NCBI RefSeq assembly: GCF_900141825.1
Contig: NZ_FQYQ01000005.1
Span: 125,408 to 189,407, forward strand
Source of the DNA: Pseudobutyrivibrio xylanivorans DSM 14809
GTDB lineage: Bacteria; Bacillota; Clostridia; Lachnospirales; Lachnospiraceae
Direction: 5' to 3'
DNA: 64,000 nt
Made by a program: the position numbers and the translations under genes. The notes beneath the pieces were generated by a model. That model worked only from the letters and a program-made list of their open reading frames with translations, ran no database searches and had not been told where the DNA came from. Within the stretch, counting starts at the first letter, position 1; every line of letters begins with the position of its first letter. Below, piece by piece: positions 54,455 to 62,237 of this stretch.

Positions 54455-54625
54455 TTAAACAATAAAATACTGCATTAGTTCATACTTAAGATTAGATCCT
54501 TCTTCAATATCTGCTGGAAGAAGTGCTCTGGCTACAAGCTTGAGCTCATCTGATTCAATATCGGTTCTTTTGAGATTTGCATAATCGCCGTCTATGCTTA
54601 TAACTGTGTAGTACCATGTTTCCAT
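54455..54625 (-). CDS. Small conserved-looking protein (56 aa)
   Basis: A 56-residue protein, METWYYTVISIDGDYANLKR at the start, then DELKLVARALLPADIEEGSN, ending MQYFIV. An AAGGAGAAAAGA site directly precedes the ATG at 54625. The sequence looks like a compact beta-rich domain and resembles small proteins of Lachnospiraceae with no known role. It ends 36 bp before the aldo/keto reductase start and could be cotranscribed with it. Confidence 0.75.
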   Translation of the reverse strand: METWYYTVISIDGDYANLKRTDIESDELKLVARALLPADIEEGSNLKYELMQYFIV

Positions 54626-54655
54626 TTCTTTTCTCCTTCAAGTGCTTCTAAAAGC

Positions 54656-54701
54656 ATGACTTCTTGTGGGCTTATTCCTTAAGTAGCCTACAAGAAGTCA
54701 T
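54656..54701 (-). terminator. Terminator overlapping the end of the P-loop gene
   Basis: ATGACTTCTTGTGGGC (54656-54671) pairs with GCCTACAAGAAGTCAT (54686-54701) with one mismatch; the minus strand continues GCTTTTAG. The stem includes the stop codon of the P-loop gene. Confidence 0.7.
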
Positions 54702-55462
54702 ATTTTGTAATTTTTCGACCTAAGCACTATATTTCTTTCAGGAAATAGTTCTTCGCATATACGAAGTTCCAATTCCTGTCTGTGCTTAAAATGTTCCAAC
54801 AAAGCCTCAGTTCCTTTCACCCCTTTTTCAAGTGCATATGGTGAATTATCAAAGTATCCTAACATCAGCGGAAACCACATTTCGTTGCCCTGATCATCAG
54901 ATCTTTCTTTTCTTATTATATCAATATTTGATTTGATATCATCGGCCTGAAGATACACTATCTCATATGGCTTGTCAGCAAGAACTTCTTTTATCTGCTT
55001 GTAAAAATCGACAATCTCTTCATCGCTACATTTTTGAAAGAGAATCATATCCTCGATAATATTTTGGAAGATTGAGCATTCAAAGATATTATTATCTCCC
55101 TGCCAATTTTTAAATCGTCTCAAGACAATATCTCTAAATATTTCCGAGTCTAGATTTCCATTGTAAATCTCATACTTTTCAAGCTCCTTATGAAATCCGG
55201 GAATATCTGTAAGAATCTTTGTATAGCAGATAATCACATGGTCATCCTCTGCAAAAGATTTCTTTTCAATCTCATCACGGATATCTTTGTACTTTTCAAG
55301 AATCTGTTTATATGTTTCTCTATCAACATAAGCGCACCAAGCAAGCTCCACTGGAGAGTAATCTCCCTCGTGTATAGCTGTATAATTTGGATGCTTTTCT
55401 GAAAGTCTTTTTACAAGTGTGCTCTTACCACTTCCTTGCAACCCCTCTACAAAATAATTCAC
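54698..55462 (-). CDS. P-loop NTPase, probable small-molecule kinase
   Basis: 254 residues. Walker A GLQGSGKST is at residues 7-15. The first helix-strand (KHPNYTAIHEGDYSPVELAW) is typical of nucleoside/deoxynucleoside kinase-like proteins found as single genes in Firmicutes. The rest is mostly helical and contains IVYLQADDIKSNIDIIRKER near residue 165. Substrate unknown. GTG start at 55462 with GGGGG upstream. It has its own terminator, so it is a self-contained unit. Confidence 0.7.
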   Translation of the reverse strand: MNYFVEGLQGSGKSTLVKRLSEKHPNYTAIHEGDYSPVELAWCAYVDRETYKQILEKYKDIRDEIEKKSFAEDDHVIICYTKILTDIPGFHKELEKYEIYNGNLDSEIFRDIVLRRFKNWQGDNNIFECSIFQNIIEDMILFQKCSDEEIVDFYKQIKEVLADKPYEIVYLQADDIKSNIDIIRKERSDDQGNEMWFPLMLGYFDNSPYALEKGVKGTEALLEHFKHRQELELRICEELFPERNIVLRSKNYKI

Positions 55463-55508
55463 TAAAATCCCCCTTAATTATGTCTTTATATTTATCAATA
55501 CTATAACA

Positions 55509-56432
55509 TTAATCATTTACTCTGTTTACAATATAAATTCCAAGGCTTACAAGTACCAGAGCCACCAAATACTGAGCTGTAATTGTCTTCCACTCTGACA
55601 AAAGTATAGCTGAAAGCAATGCACCAAAAATCGGATTCGTAAATCCGTATATTGTAACCGACGATACTGGATTGTACTTTAACAGCACTCCCCAAATTGA
55701 ATATGCTACAGATGAAATCAGCGCCATATAAATGATAAGTGGAATGCCTAGCAGGGATGTCATGTGAAGTCTACCACCTGCCAATAATCCTACCATCATC
55801 ATAACAACGCCGCCAATTATGAACTGATAACCACTTAAGGTTACTGGATTTTCTTTGATGGAATACTCCTTGATAAGCACTGATGAAATGGCATATGAAA
55901 CCGATGCCACAAGGATAAATCCCTCGCCATTGATTGCAAAGCCCTCACCTATGCTTCCACCAGCAAGGCTTACAATTATTACACCTACAGCTCCAAGCAC
56001 GCAGCCTACCAACTTGTTGGTAGTTAATCGCTCCTGCTTTCTTACAAGAGAAGCTAGAAGGATTGCGAAAAAGGTGCTCATGCCATTGATAATAGATGAT
56101 TTCACACCTGACGCGTGGGCCAATCCCATGTAGAAAAAGAAATACTGTAGAATGGTCTGGAACAAACTGAGTGTGCATACCATTCGCCATGATTCTTTCT
56201 TTGGATACAAAACCTTTTTCTGAAGAAGACTGCCAAAAATAATAGCAAGTATTCCCGCCAGGAAAAATCTAATTCCAGCAAAAAGAATCTGCGACATACT
56301 GTCGCTGGCATCTATCTCAAAAAGCCTGTAGCCTATTTTTATGCTTGGAAATGCACTGCCCCAAAGCAGGCAACATACAATTGCCAAGAAGCATACCACT
56401 ATTTTATTTTTAAGTAGGTTCATATTTTCCAT
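55509..56432 (-). CDS. DMT superfamily (EamA) transporter
   Basis: A 307-residue transporter with ten predicted membrane helices in two EamA repeats (LWGSAFPSIKIGY at the N-terminus; SSVAYSIWGVLLKYNPVSSV in the second). These export metabolites or amino acids. It lies 9 bp downstream of the acetyltransferase gene on the same strand and is probably cotranscribed with it. Confidence 0.92.
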   Translation of the reverse strand: MENMNLLKNKIVVCFLAIVCCLLWGSAFPSIKIGYRLFEIDASDSMSQILFAGIRFFLAGILAIIFGSLLQKKVLYPKKESWRMVCTLSLFQTILQYFFFYMGLAHASGVKSSIINGMSTFFAILLASLVRKQERLTTNKLVGCVLGAVGVIIVSLAGGSIGEGFAINGEGFILVASVSYAISSVLIKEYSIKENPVTLSGYQFIIGGVVMMMVGLLAGGRLHMTSLLGIPLIIYMALISSVAYSIWGVLLKYNPVSSVTIYGFTNPIFGALLSAILLSEWKTITAQYLVALVLVSLGIYIVNRVND

Positions 56433-56441
56433 TTACTTCGT

Positions 56442-57056
56442 TTATACGATATAGTCGTCTACATCAAACTTTCTATCTTTGTAATAATAATCCCTGTCAG
56501 CTTCTGTGATTTTCCTCACTACCTTACAAGGATTTCCCACTGCAATAACATTATCTGGAAGATCTTTGTTTACGACACTTCCGCCTCCAATGACCACATT
56601 ATTACCTATAGTCACTCCTGGCATAATGCAGGTATTACCACCAATCCACACATTATCTCCAATAGTAATATCTATGCCATACTCATAGCCTGAATTTCTA
56701 GAGTCAGGGTGAATAGGGTGCCCTGCGGTATAGATGGCAACGTTTGGAGCAATCTGCGCGTTGTCTCCAATCTTCACTTTTCCCACATCAAGAATCACCA
56801 GGTTATAATTGGCAAAGAAGTTCTCTCCAACCTCGATGTTGTAGCCATAATCACAGTGAAAAGGTGTCTCTATATTGATAGATTCGCCTGTCTTACCCAG
56901 AATTTTCTTTATAAGCTTATCCTTCTCCTCCTGCTTATCAGGCTCCAGGTTATTATACTTATATATCTTCTTTTTATTTTCCATGCGCTCTTCACTGAGT
57001 CCATCAAGCCATGCCTTATATGGAAGATTCGCAAGCATTCTTTCTTTTTGGTTCAT
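56442..57056 (-). CDS. Sugar O-acetyltransferase, MAA/LacA-like
   Basis: A 204-residue left-handed beta-helix acetyltransferase. The N-terminal maltose acetyltransferase helix pair (MLANLPYKAWLDGLSEER) is followed by the hexapeptide repeats with the catalytic His in AIYTAGHPIHPDSR and the CoA-binding end GGGSVVNKDLPDNVIAVG. It acetylates sugars such as maltose or galactosides. Array A begins 27 bp upstream of its ATG, leaving room for little besides the SD (AGAGG). Confidence 0.93.
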   Translation of the reverse strand: MNQKERMLANLPYKAWLDGLSEERMENKKKIYKYNNLEPDKQEEKDKLIKKILGKTGESINIETPFHCDYGYNIEVGENFFANYNLVILDVGKVKIGDNAQIAPNVAIYTAGHPIHPDSRNSGYEYGIDITIGDNVWIGGNTCIMPGVTIGNNVVIGGGSVVNKDLPDNVIAVGNPCKVVRKITEADRDYYYKDRKFDVDDYIV

Positions 57057-57082
57057 ATTATTTACCTCTGTTCATGAATAAT

Positions 57083-57354
57083 ACAGTGTTTCTGTTAGTT
57101 TTCTCAAAAACACTGTATGAATAATTTTTTGAAATCCATGTCATACAGTGTTTTTCATAAAAATTGAAATAACACTGTATAAGTCCTCATAATTGTATTA
57201 AACCACTGTTCAGATAGACAACACATTCTACTAATAGTGAATTACTCAAAGAAGCTTTACAGTTATTTTGGAAAAAATCCTAAAAACACTGTATGGTCTT
57301 TATTTTCAAATTCAAAACATACAGTGTTATTTCAAAAAATCTCAAAAAAACTGT
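57083..57354. repeat. Mirror-symmetric array A: four 34-bp ACAGTGTT...AACACTGT units
   Basis: Four units of exactly 34 bp (57083-57116, 57145-57178, 57259-57292, 57321-57354) each begin with ACAGTGTT or ACAGTT and end with AACACTGT or AAAACTGT. Box centres are 29, 33, 29, 85, 29, 33, 29 bp apart. All four mirror pairs of boxes are centred at exactly 57218.5. Unit interiors are A/T-rich; the 80-bp centre is unique. The array fills the gap between the kinase stop (57371) and the acetyltransferase start (57056). Confidence 0.9.
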
Positions 57355-57370
57355 AAGTTGACTGTATAGA

Positions 57371-57889
57371 TCATAACAAGCCCTTAATTACCTGTTCATA
57401 ATCCCCATCAATCAAGATTACTTTCTCCCCAGCGTTCTGATATCCCAAAATCACCTGTCTATTATCAGCTTTAATCCTTTCAGCTGTGCAATCACTATCA
57501 TCCAGCCTGTTTTCTATATCAGAAGCATGTGATTTTATCTCAGCAAAATGAGAATCAATGTACTCCTCTGTCATGGCTAGGCATATAAATGCAATCTCCT
57601 GCAAATACTGCTCATCAAAATCCTTTCGCCAATCATAAGGAACATAACATCCTTCAATGATAAGATTCTGCTTGTTCTCTATAGCAGTCTTAATCATCTC
57701 CCTGACAATAGGCCATAGATATCCTACAAGCTGTTCATCATCATCTGGTGTTAGCTCTGTGTTCCCGCTTCTAATCAATCCCATTTTCAAATGGTCGATT
57801 GATACATAGGGATATTTATATTTTTCCAGCATCCTCTGTGCCAAGACAGTTTTCCCCACATGAGATGCACCTGTAATTATTGTAACCAT
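57371..57889 (-). CDS. Small AAA/P-loop kinase-like protein
   Basis: 172 residues. The P-loop is GASHVGKT at residues 7-14, followed by YVSIDHLKMGLIRSG and LIIEGCYVPYDWRKDF, a layout of adenylate kinase/2-phosphoglycerate kinase-like single-domain phosphotransferases. Such genes in Firmicutes are often linked to resistance-type accessory loci. Substrate unknown. AGAGG SD present. It lies between array A and an S66 peptidase gene 15 bp upstream. Confidence 0.75.
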   Translation of the reverse strand: MVTIITGASHVGKTVLAQRMLEKYKYPYVSIDHLKMGLIRSGNTELTPDDDEQLVGYLWPIVREMIKTAIENKQNLIIEGCYVPYDWRKDFDEQYLQEIAFICLAMTEEYIDSHFAEIKSHASDIENRLDDSDCTAERIKADNRQVILGYQNAGEKVILIDGDYEQVIKGLL

Positions 57890-57904
57890 AATTACCTCTG
57901 ATTT

Positions 57905-58927
57905 CTAAAATCTAATGACCTGCTTTTCTGCATCAACAGATGCATCCACACCAAATGGTATGATGCATCTAGGTGTGGCATGACCAATATTTACATTAGC
58001 AACTATTGGCAGGCTTGGATTATCTACTACCTCACAAATTATCTGCTTATACTCAGCGAAGTATTTTTCATCCATAGGTTTTCCACATAAAACACCAGAA
58101 ATAACCTCAAATATCCCTGTGTTTTTCAGTGTTAACAACATTTCTCTATAGTGCTCTGGAGAAGGCTGCTCCTCACTTGTTTCGAGAAGTAAGATTTTGC
58201 CTTTCCAATCCTCTAAATCAGGGAAGAGCTTATACTTTTCACAAAGAGAAACCGTGTCCTCATACCTTGTATTATCGAAGATATCAAAGATAGATTCAAG
58301 GCAACCTCCAAGAATCTTTCCACTAAAAGTGTTAGGTCCCTGAAGCAATTCGAAGCCATTATTCTTGTGAGATTTTTTAGCAGTTCCTAAAGCAGCTGGC
58401 GACCAGTCTGTTCTCTCCTCATACCAGACATCGCTTGGAGTGATTTCCTTAATAGTGCCCGTCTTTATCAGCTCTTCAAAATACTTTGCTGTGTATGGAA
58501 GCATGTGCTTATCCATTTCACAAACATCTGCTAAAAACGACTGCCCATAAAAGGTATTAAAACCAACCTTATGAAGCATGAAATGATTCATGGTTGTATC
58601 TGAAAATCCTAAGAATATCTTCTTGTTAATGGCATTTTTCAACTCATCATTTTCAAATAGATATGGTAAAAGACGATACGTGTCATCTCCACCTATAGCA
58701 CAAAGAATCATATCAACAGAGTCATCTTTAAAGGCTTCAAGCAAATCCTCTGCCCTCTCCTTTGGATGATTCTTTACATACTCTATTCCCGCCATAGCAT
58801 GAGGCATCATCTTTACATTCAGACCATAATCCTTGAGTCTCTTCAAACCTAGATCTACTTCATGCTTAACGAAATCTTCGCCAATAGTTCCCGATGATAA
58901 ACTTACAATAGCTACTGTCTTAATCAT
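57905..58927 (-). CDS. S66 peptidase family protein, MccF-like (copy 2)
   Basis: A 340-residue S66 serine peptidase of the MccF/LD-carboxypeptidase fold. Catalytic Ser is in FLGFSDTTMNHFML near residue 110, Glu in ILLLETSEEQPSPEH near 235 and His in NVNIGHATPRCIIP near 310. Length and the insertion around residues 150-180 fit MccF-like proteins better than LdcA. No signal peptide. MccF proteins cleave the aminoacyl-sulfamate toxin of microcin C. It is unrelated in detail to copy 1 at 50.6 kb beyond the fold. Followed closely by the small kinase gene. Confidence 0.85.
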   Translation of the reverse strand: MIKTVAIVSLSSGTIGEDFVKHEVDLGLKRLKDYGLNVKMMPHAMAGIEYVKNHPKERAEDLLEAFKDDSVDMILCAIGGDDTYRLLPYLFENDELKNAINKKIFLGFSDTTMNHFMLHKVGFNTFYGQSFLADVCEMDKHMLPYTAKYFEELIKTGTIKEITPSDVWYEERTDWSPAALGTAKKSHKNNGFELLQGPNTFSGKILGGCLESIFDIFDNTRYEDTVSLCEKYKLFPDLEDWKGKILLLETSEEQPSPEHYREMLLTLKNTGIFEVISGVLCGKPMDEKYFAEYKQIICEVVDNPSLPIVANVNIGHATPRCIIPFGVDASVDAEKQVIRF

Positions 58928-58983
58928 GTTGCCCTCCTAACACTTTATAAAAAGCTGCATGTCATATTCGTCAGTACCATTTT

Positions 58984-59466
58984 CTACAAATCTAAAGCTT
59001 TTAAAGCTTCATACTCCCTGCGGTAAAGACCATAAAGTGCAATATCAGTATGGTGGTACTTTTCATACTCACTAAAAATCTCTTTAGCCTCCTCAACAGG
59101 AAGCCATACATGCTTGTAATTTGCATTCTTTTCAGCTTCTGTAAGATTAAGCACTCCTGTATCCTCTACAAACTCGCAGATAAAGTAGTGATTAAAATGC
59201 TGCCAAACATCAAATAATTCTTCTATTTCTAAGTAGTAATCTTTAGGTTTTACAACAATTCCTGTTTCTTCAAGTAATTCCCGGGCACAACATTCTTCTA
59301 GTGATTCATCCCCTTCAACTCCTCCACCTGGAAGCATATAGTTATCACATTTCTCTACATAACTTAAAAGAATTTTGCCATCCTTTATCACAATACCTCT
59401 GCCGGCATGTCTCATTATATCCACATGACCCTGGTAGTCCTCATTGATTAGTTTTAACTTTTTCAT
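58984..59466 (-). CDS. Nudix hydrolase
   Basis: A 160-residue Nudix protein. The full Nudix box GGGVEGDESLEECCARELLE, then ETGI, is at about residues 46-69. It hydrolyses a nucleoside diphosphate linked to another moiety; the substrate is not predictable. In the minus-strand accessory run, 57 bp upstream of the S66 gene. Confidence 0.93.
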   Translation of the reverse strand: MKKLKLINEDYQGHVDIMRHAGRGIVIKDGKILLSYVEKCDNYMLPGGGVEGDESLEECCARELLEETGIVVKPKDYYLEIEELFDVWQHFNHYFICEFVEDTGVLNLTEAEKNANYKHVWLPVEEAKEIFSEYEKYHHTDIALYGLYRREYEALKALDL

Positions 59467-59492
59467 GTGTCCTATTCTCCTGACTTCTCCTC

Positions 59493-60146
59493 TTACAAAA
59501 TGAACAACAAAATGATTACAGGCAAAGCCTTTCTGTAATCCTTATTTGTAAATAAATATGCTGTACCAAACAGGAAACCTCCAACGGTTGAGAACAATGC
59601 AACAGGCAGGCTTCCCTTTGATACTACATGTGCTATTCCCCATGTAAGTCCTAAAATAATTCCACCATAAGGAATCTTCTCATTCTTGAACCATTTTTCA
59701 CAGGCTAACTGACCATAAACAATTACAAGTGAGATAAGAAATCCCTCTGCAATATAGTAGATATATTGAAATATGAATTTGATAGCACCAAGTCTTTGCC
59801 ATTCAAGTAAACACTTAAAGCCACCCCAGTCTAACCACTGAGCAGCAGTGATTACCACCAAACATACTAAAAGTGCTACATACTGCCAGCCTTTAAGCTT
59901 CTCTTGATGCACCCATATATCAAATCCAGTGGTCTTCTTAGCAATAAAGATAACCATTAATCCAGCAACTACCCATAAAATAGTAGTGATAACCCAGTGG
60001 ATTATATTCTGTGAAAGGGACATCATTCCTGACTCAATTCCCATCTTGCCCTCATTAACAACGAGTATCAATTCTAATGCAAAGGCAGCACACGCATAAA
60101 GTGCGCACCATAAAAAATCAAATCCTGAAACTTTCTTTTCTTTCAT
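59493..60146 (-). CDS. Membrane protein, possibly CPBP-like
   Basis: 217 residues with about seven hydrophobic segments. The C-terminal part (GLTWGIAHVVSKGSLPVA) resembles the second conserved motif of CPBP (CAAX protease/bacteriocin-processing) proteins, but the EExxxR motif of active CPBP enzymes is not present, so a catalytic role is doubtful. Located between two other membrane or enzyme genes. Function unknown. Confidence 0.55.
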   Translation of the reverse strand: MKEKKVSGFDFLWCALYACAAFALELILVVNEGKMGIESGMMSLSQNIIHWVITTILWVVAGLMVIFIAKKTTGFDIWVHQEKLKGWQYVALLVCLVVITAAQWLDWGGFKCLLEWQRLGAIKFIFQYIYYIAEGFLISLVIVYGQLACEKWFKNEKIPYGGIILGLTWGIAHVVSKGSLPVALFSTVGGFLFGTAYLFTNKDYRKALPVIILLFIL

Positions 60147-60196
60147 AATTAAACTATTCTCCTCATTATTTTATCCTTATCTATATTGAATATGTC

Positions 60197-60724
60197 TTAT
60201 AATTTCTTTACTTCATAAACTAAAATCAATAGAAATACCACTTCACATAAGCATACTGATAATGCCACTACTGTAGCATTAAATATGACACCAAATATAA
60301 GTGAAATCACAGGTATTGCAACTGCAAAAATAATGTAAGCCTTAGAAAAATAGAGCCATGAATATGGCAACAAATGTGCACCGAATACCATTGCAAATAC
60401 CATAACCATTTTTTCTGGAACAGCGCTAAATACCCACATAACAATTAAGATATATAGCATTTGATTCATTGTAAACAATAGCCCCGCATTGCTAAGTGGA
60501 TTCTTTTTTGAAAACAAATCCACCTTGACTATTTTTCCAAATATCATGGCTAGCGGCATCAATGGGCACGAACAACAAAATACTAAAATATTCATAGATT
60601 TAATAGGAATCTGAAGTATAGTAACTATCGCAATCAGTCCCCAAAGAATAATAGATGCTGTTATAAAAGGAATTCCCTTTTTCTGTTCTTTTGCTATGTC
60701 TAGTCTTAATTCATCAAGTGTCAT
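60197..60724 (-). CDS. Membrane protein of unknown function
   Basis: 175 residues with about five hydrophobic segments after a short charged N-terminus (MTLDELRLDIAKEQKKG). No family recognised. The frame is open to a TTG at 60736, but the ATG at 60724 has GGGAGG four bases upstream. Same strand as its neighbours. Confidence 0.65.
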   Translation of the reverse strand: MTLDELRLDIAKEQKKGIPFITASIILWGLIAIVTILQIPIKSMNILVFCCSCPLMPLAMIFGKIVKVDLFSKKNPLSNAGLLFTMNQMLYILIVMWVFSAVPEKMVMVFAMVFGAHLLPYSWLYFSKAYIIFAVAIPVISLIFGVIFNATVVALSVCLCEVVFLLILVYEVKKL

Positions 60725-60808
60725 TTTTCCTCCCAACTATGATTAGCCCAACTGACAATATTTATGAGTTATTTCTATCACTCTACCAATCCACCATGAA
60801 AAACACAT

Positions 60809-60889
60809 TCATATAGATGTCTCTGCCCCCTTACCTGCATAAGTTGCCTGTTTTGCTATGATTAAAAATTCTACTAATTTTTTGTCCAT
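60809..60889 (-). pseudogene. Truncated DUF5680-type gene (first 26 codons)
   Basis: Minus-strand frame MDKKLVEFLIIAKQATYAGK followed by GAETSI and a stop. This is the start of DUF5680 proteins, small domains that in full-length form continue for more than 100 residues. The continuation is missing: after the stop only about 70 bp remain before the next gene. It is a gene remnant left by deletion. Confidence 0.6.
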
Positions 60890-60891
60890 CT

Positions 60892-61362
60892 TTATTCCTT
60901 TTCATAAATAACTATATCCATTTTGTCATTGATATTTACTATCACTCCGTTTTGGTGATAACCCATCTTCTCATATAGGTGAAGATTGCCTGGCTCTTGA
61001 AGGATAGTTTCCAGACTCCAGTTATTAGCACCATGTATGTCCTCTGCAGCTTTTATGGCAGCACTGGCATAGCCCTTATTTCTATATTCTGACATAATCC
61101 AAATAGGTGAAATCTTTTTAGGACTGCCATCCTTCTTGTCCACTATTCTTATAGCACCTACATTTTCATCCTCTGCAGAAATAAAATAATAAGTAGTCCA
61201 TGGCTGTTCAAACCTTGCCATTACTTTTTCAAAACTCTCTGAAGCTGGGCTTGTATCGTAATCACGATATTTTTCAAGTAACTCAGAGAATCCTTCTACC
61301 TGCATTTGCCAAATAGTTTGCATATCAGATTTGGTTGCTTTTATCAATGAAACCTCTGCCAC
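60892..61362 (-). CDS. GNAT family N-acetyltransferase
   Basis: A 156-residue acetyltransferase with the acetyl-CoA motif MSEYRNKGYASAAIKAAEDI near residue 90 and NLHLYEKMGYHQNGVI near 130. GTG start with GGGGG upstream. It lies 10 bp behind a second GNAT gene, and the two share little sequence, so they are not a recent duplication. Substrate unknown. Confidence 0.88.
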   Translation of the reverse strand: MAEVSLIKATKSDMQTIWQMQVEGFSELLEKYRDYDTSPASESFEKVMARFEQPWTTYYFISAEDENVGAIRIVDKKDGSPKKISPIWIMSEYRNKGYASAAIKAAEDIHGANNWSLETILQEPGNLHLYEKMGYHQNGVIVNINDKMDIVIYEKE

Positions 61363-61372
61363 AGTTTTCCCC

Positions 61373-61891
61373 CTATAACTCTATCCAATACCTCTCTAAA
61401 TTAACCTTCTCATTTGACTCGAAAACTGTTGATTCGTATACACCACCATTGTTTAGAATAGTACGCTTACTACCTTCATTTCCTTCGAGACAACAAATCA
61501 GCACTTTATCGATTCCAAGCCTCTTGCATTCTGGTAAAACAAGACCAAGCATCTTTGTAGCATAACCTTTTCTTCTTTCATCAGGTGCTACCGAATATCC
61601 AATATGACCTGCATATTTTTCTATAAATTCATTGAAATAATGTCTAATCTGAATCACACCAACTATCTTATTAGTTACTTCATCAACATAAATATACTGG
61701 GAACAAGTCACCCAATTGTCAGGAGTAGTTTCAGTCTTTTTCAATGACTCCACCTGATCTATCCAATCCTGAGAATCATCAAATCTCCTAAGACCACCAC
61801 AGCCATCCATGGAATCTCCAGATTTTAGGAAGGCCTGTCTGTATTCTTGTATCTCATTAGCATATTCCATTGTTGGTTCAATTAGTTTCAT
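61373..61891 (-). CDS. GNAT family N-acetyltransferase
   Basis: A 172-residue acetyltransferase: NKIVGVIQIRHYFNEF (strand 4), then the acetyl-CoA loop APDERRKGYATKMLGLVLPE near residue 105 and NEGSKRTILNNGGVYE. It resembles GNATs annotated near antibiotic-resistance genes, but the substrate is unknown. GGGAGG precedes the ATG. Array B begins 53 bp upstream. Confidence 0.9.
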   Translation of the reverse strand: MKLIEPTMEYANEIQEYRQAFLKSGDSMDGCGGLRRFDDSQDWIDQVESLKKTETTPDNWVTCSQYIYVDEVTNKIVGVIQIRHYFNEFIEKYAGHIGYSVAPDERRKGYATKMLGLVLPECKRLGIDKVLICCLEGNEGSKRTILNNGGVYESTVFESNEKVNLERYWIEL

Positions 61892-61943
61892 AATATACCT
61901 CCCATAGATATAGGATTATATATAAACAAAAAATCCCTGTTTT

Positions 61944-62226
61944 ACAGTGTTTTTGTTAAATTTCAAGAAAACACTGTGGAAATATTTTTTCCAGATTCTA
62001 CATATACAGTGTTTTTTTGTAAAAACCCAAATAACACTGTATTACATTGCTTGGCTACATTATTCAGCATCTTAAATATGCCACATATATAATTTATAGA
62101 GTATAATAATAAATTCTAATACAGTTTTATTTTCAAAAAACTCAAAAACACTGTAGTAATTCTAAATAAGAAAATTTTCTATACCAAAACATACAGTGTT
62201 ATTTTAAGAAATTCTAAAAAAACTGT
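61944..62226. repeat. Mirror-symmetric array B: four 34/35-bp ACAGTGTT...AACACTGT units
   Basis: Units at 61944-61977, 62006-62040, 62121-62154 and 62193-62226 use the same boxes as array A. Box centres are 29, 33, 30, 85, 29, 43, 29 bp apart; mirror pairs are centred at 62080-62085. The individual box changes match array A unit by unit: ACAGTT without GTG in unit 3, and AAAAAACTGT in place of AAACACTGT at the end of unit 4. Unit interiors also resemble their array A counterparts. It fills the gap between the 62238 gene and the GNAT start. Confidence 0.9.
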
Positions 62227-62237
62227 ATCTTTGTCTT

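Noticed and set aside
57083..57354. Row of rho-independent terminators
   Set aside because: Stems are short with long A/T-rich loops and lack consistent T-runs; four in mirror-symmetric positions are not needed for termination.
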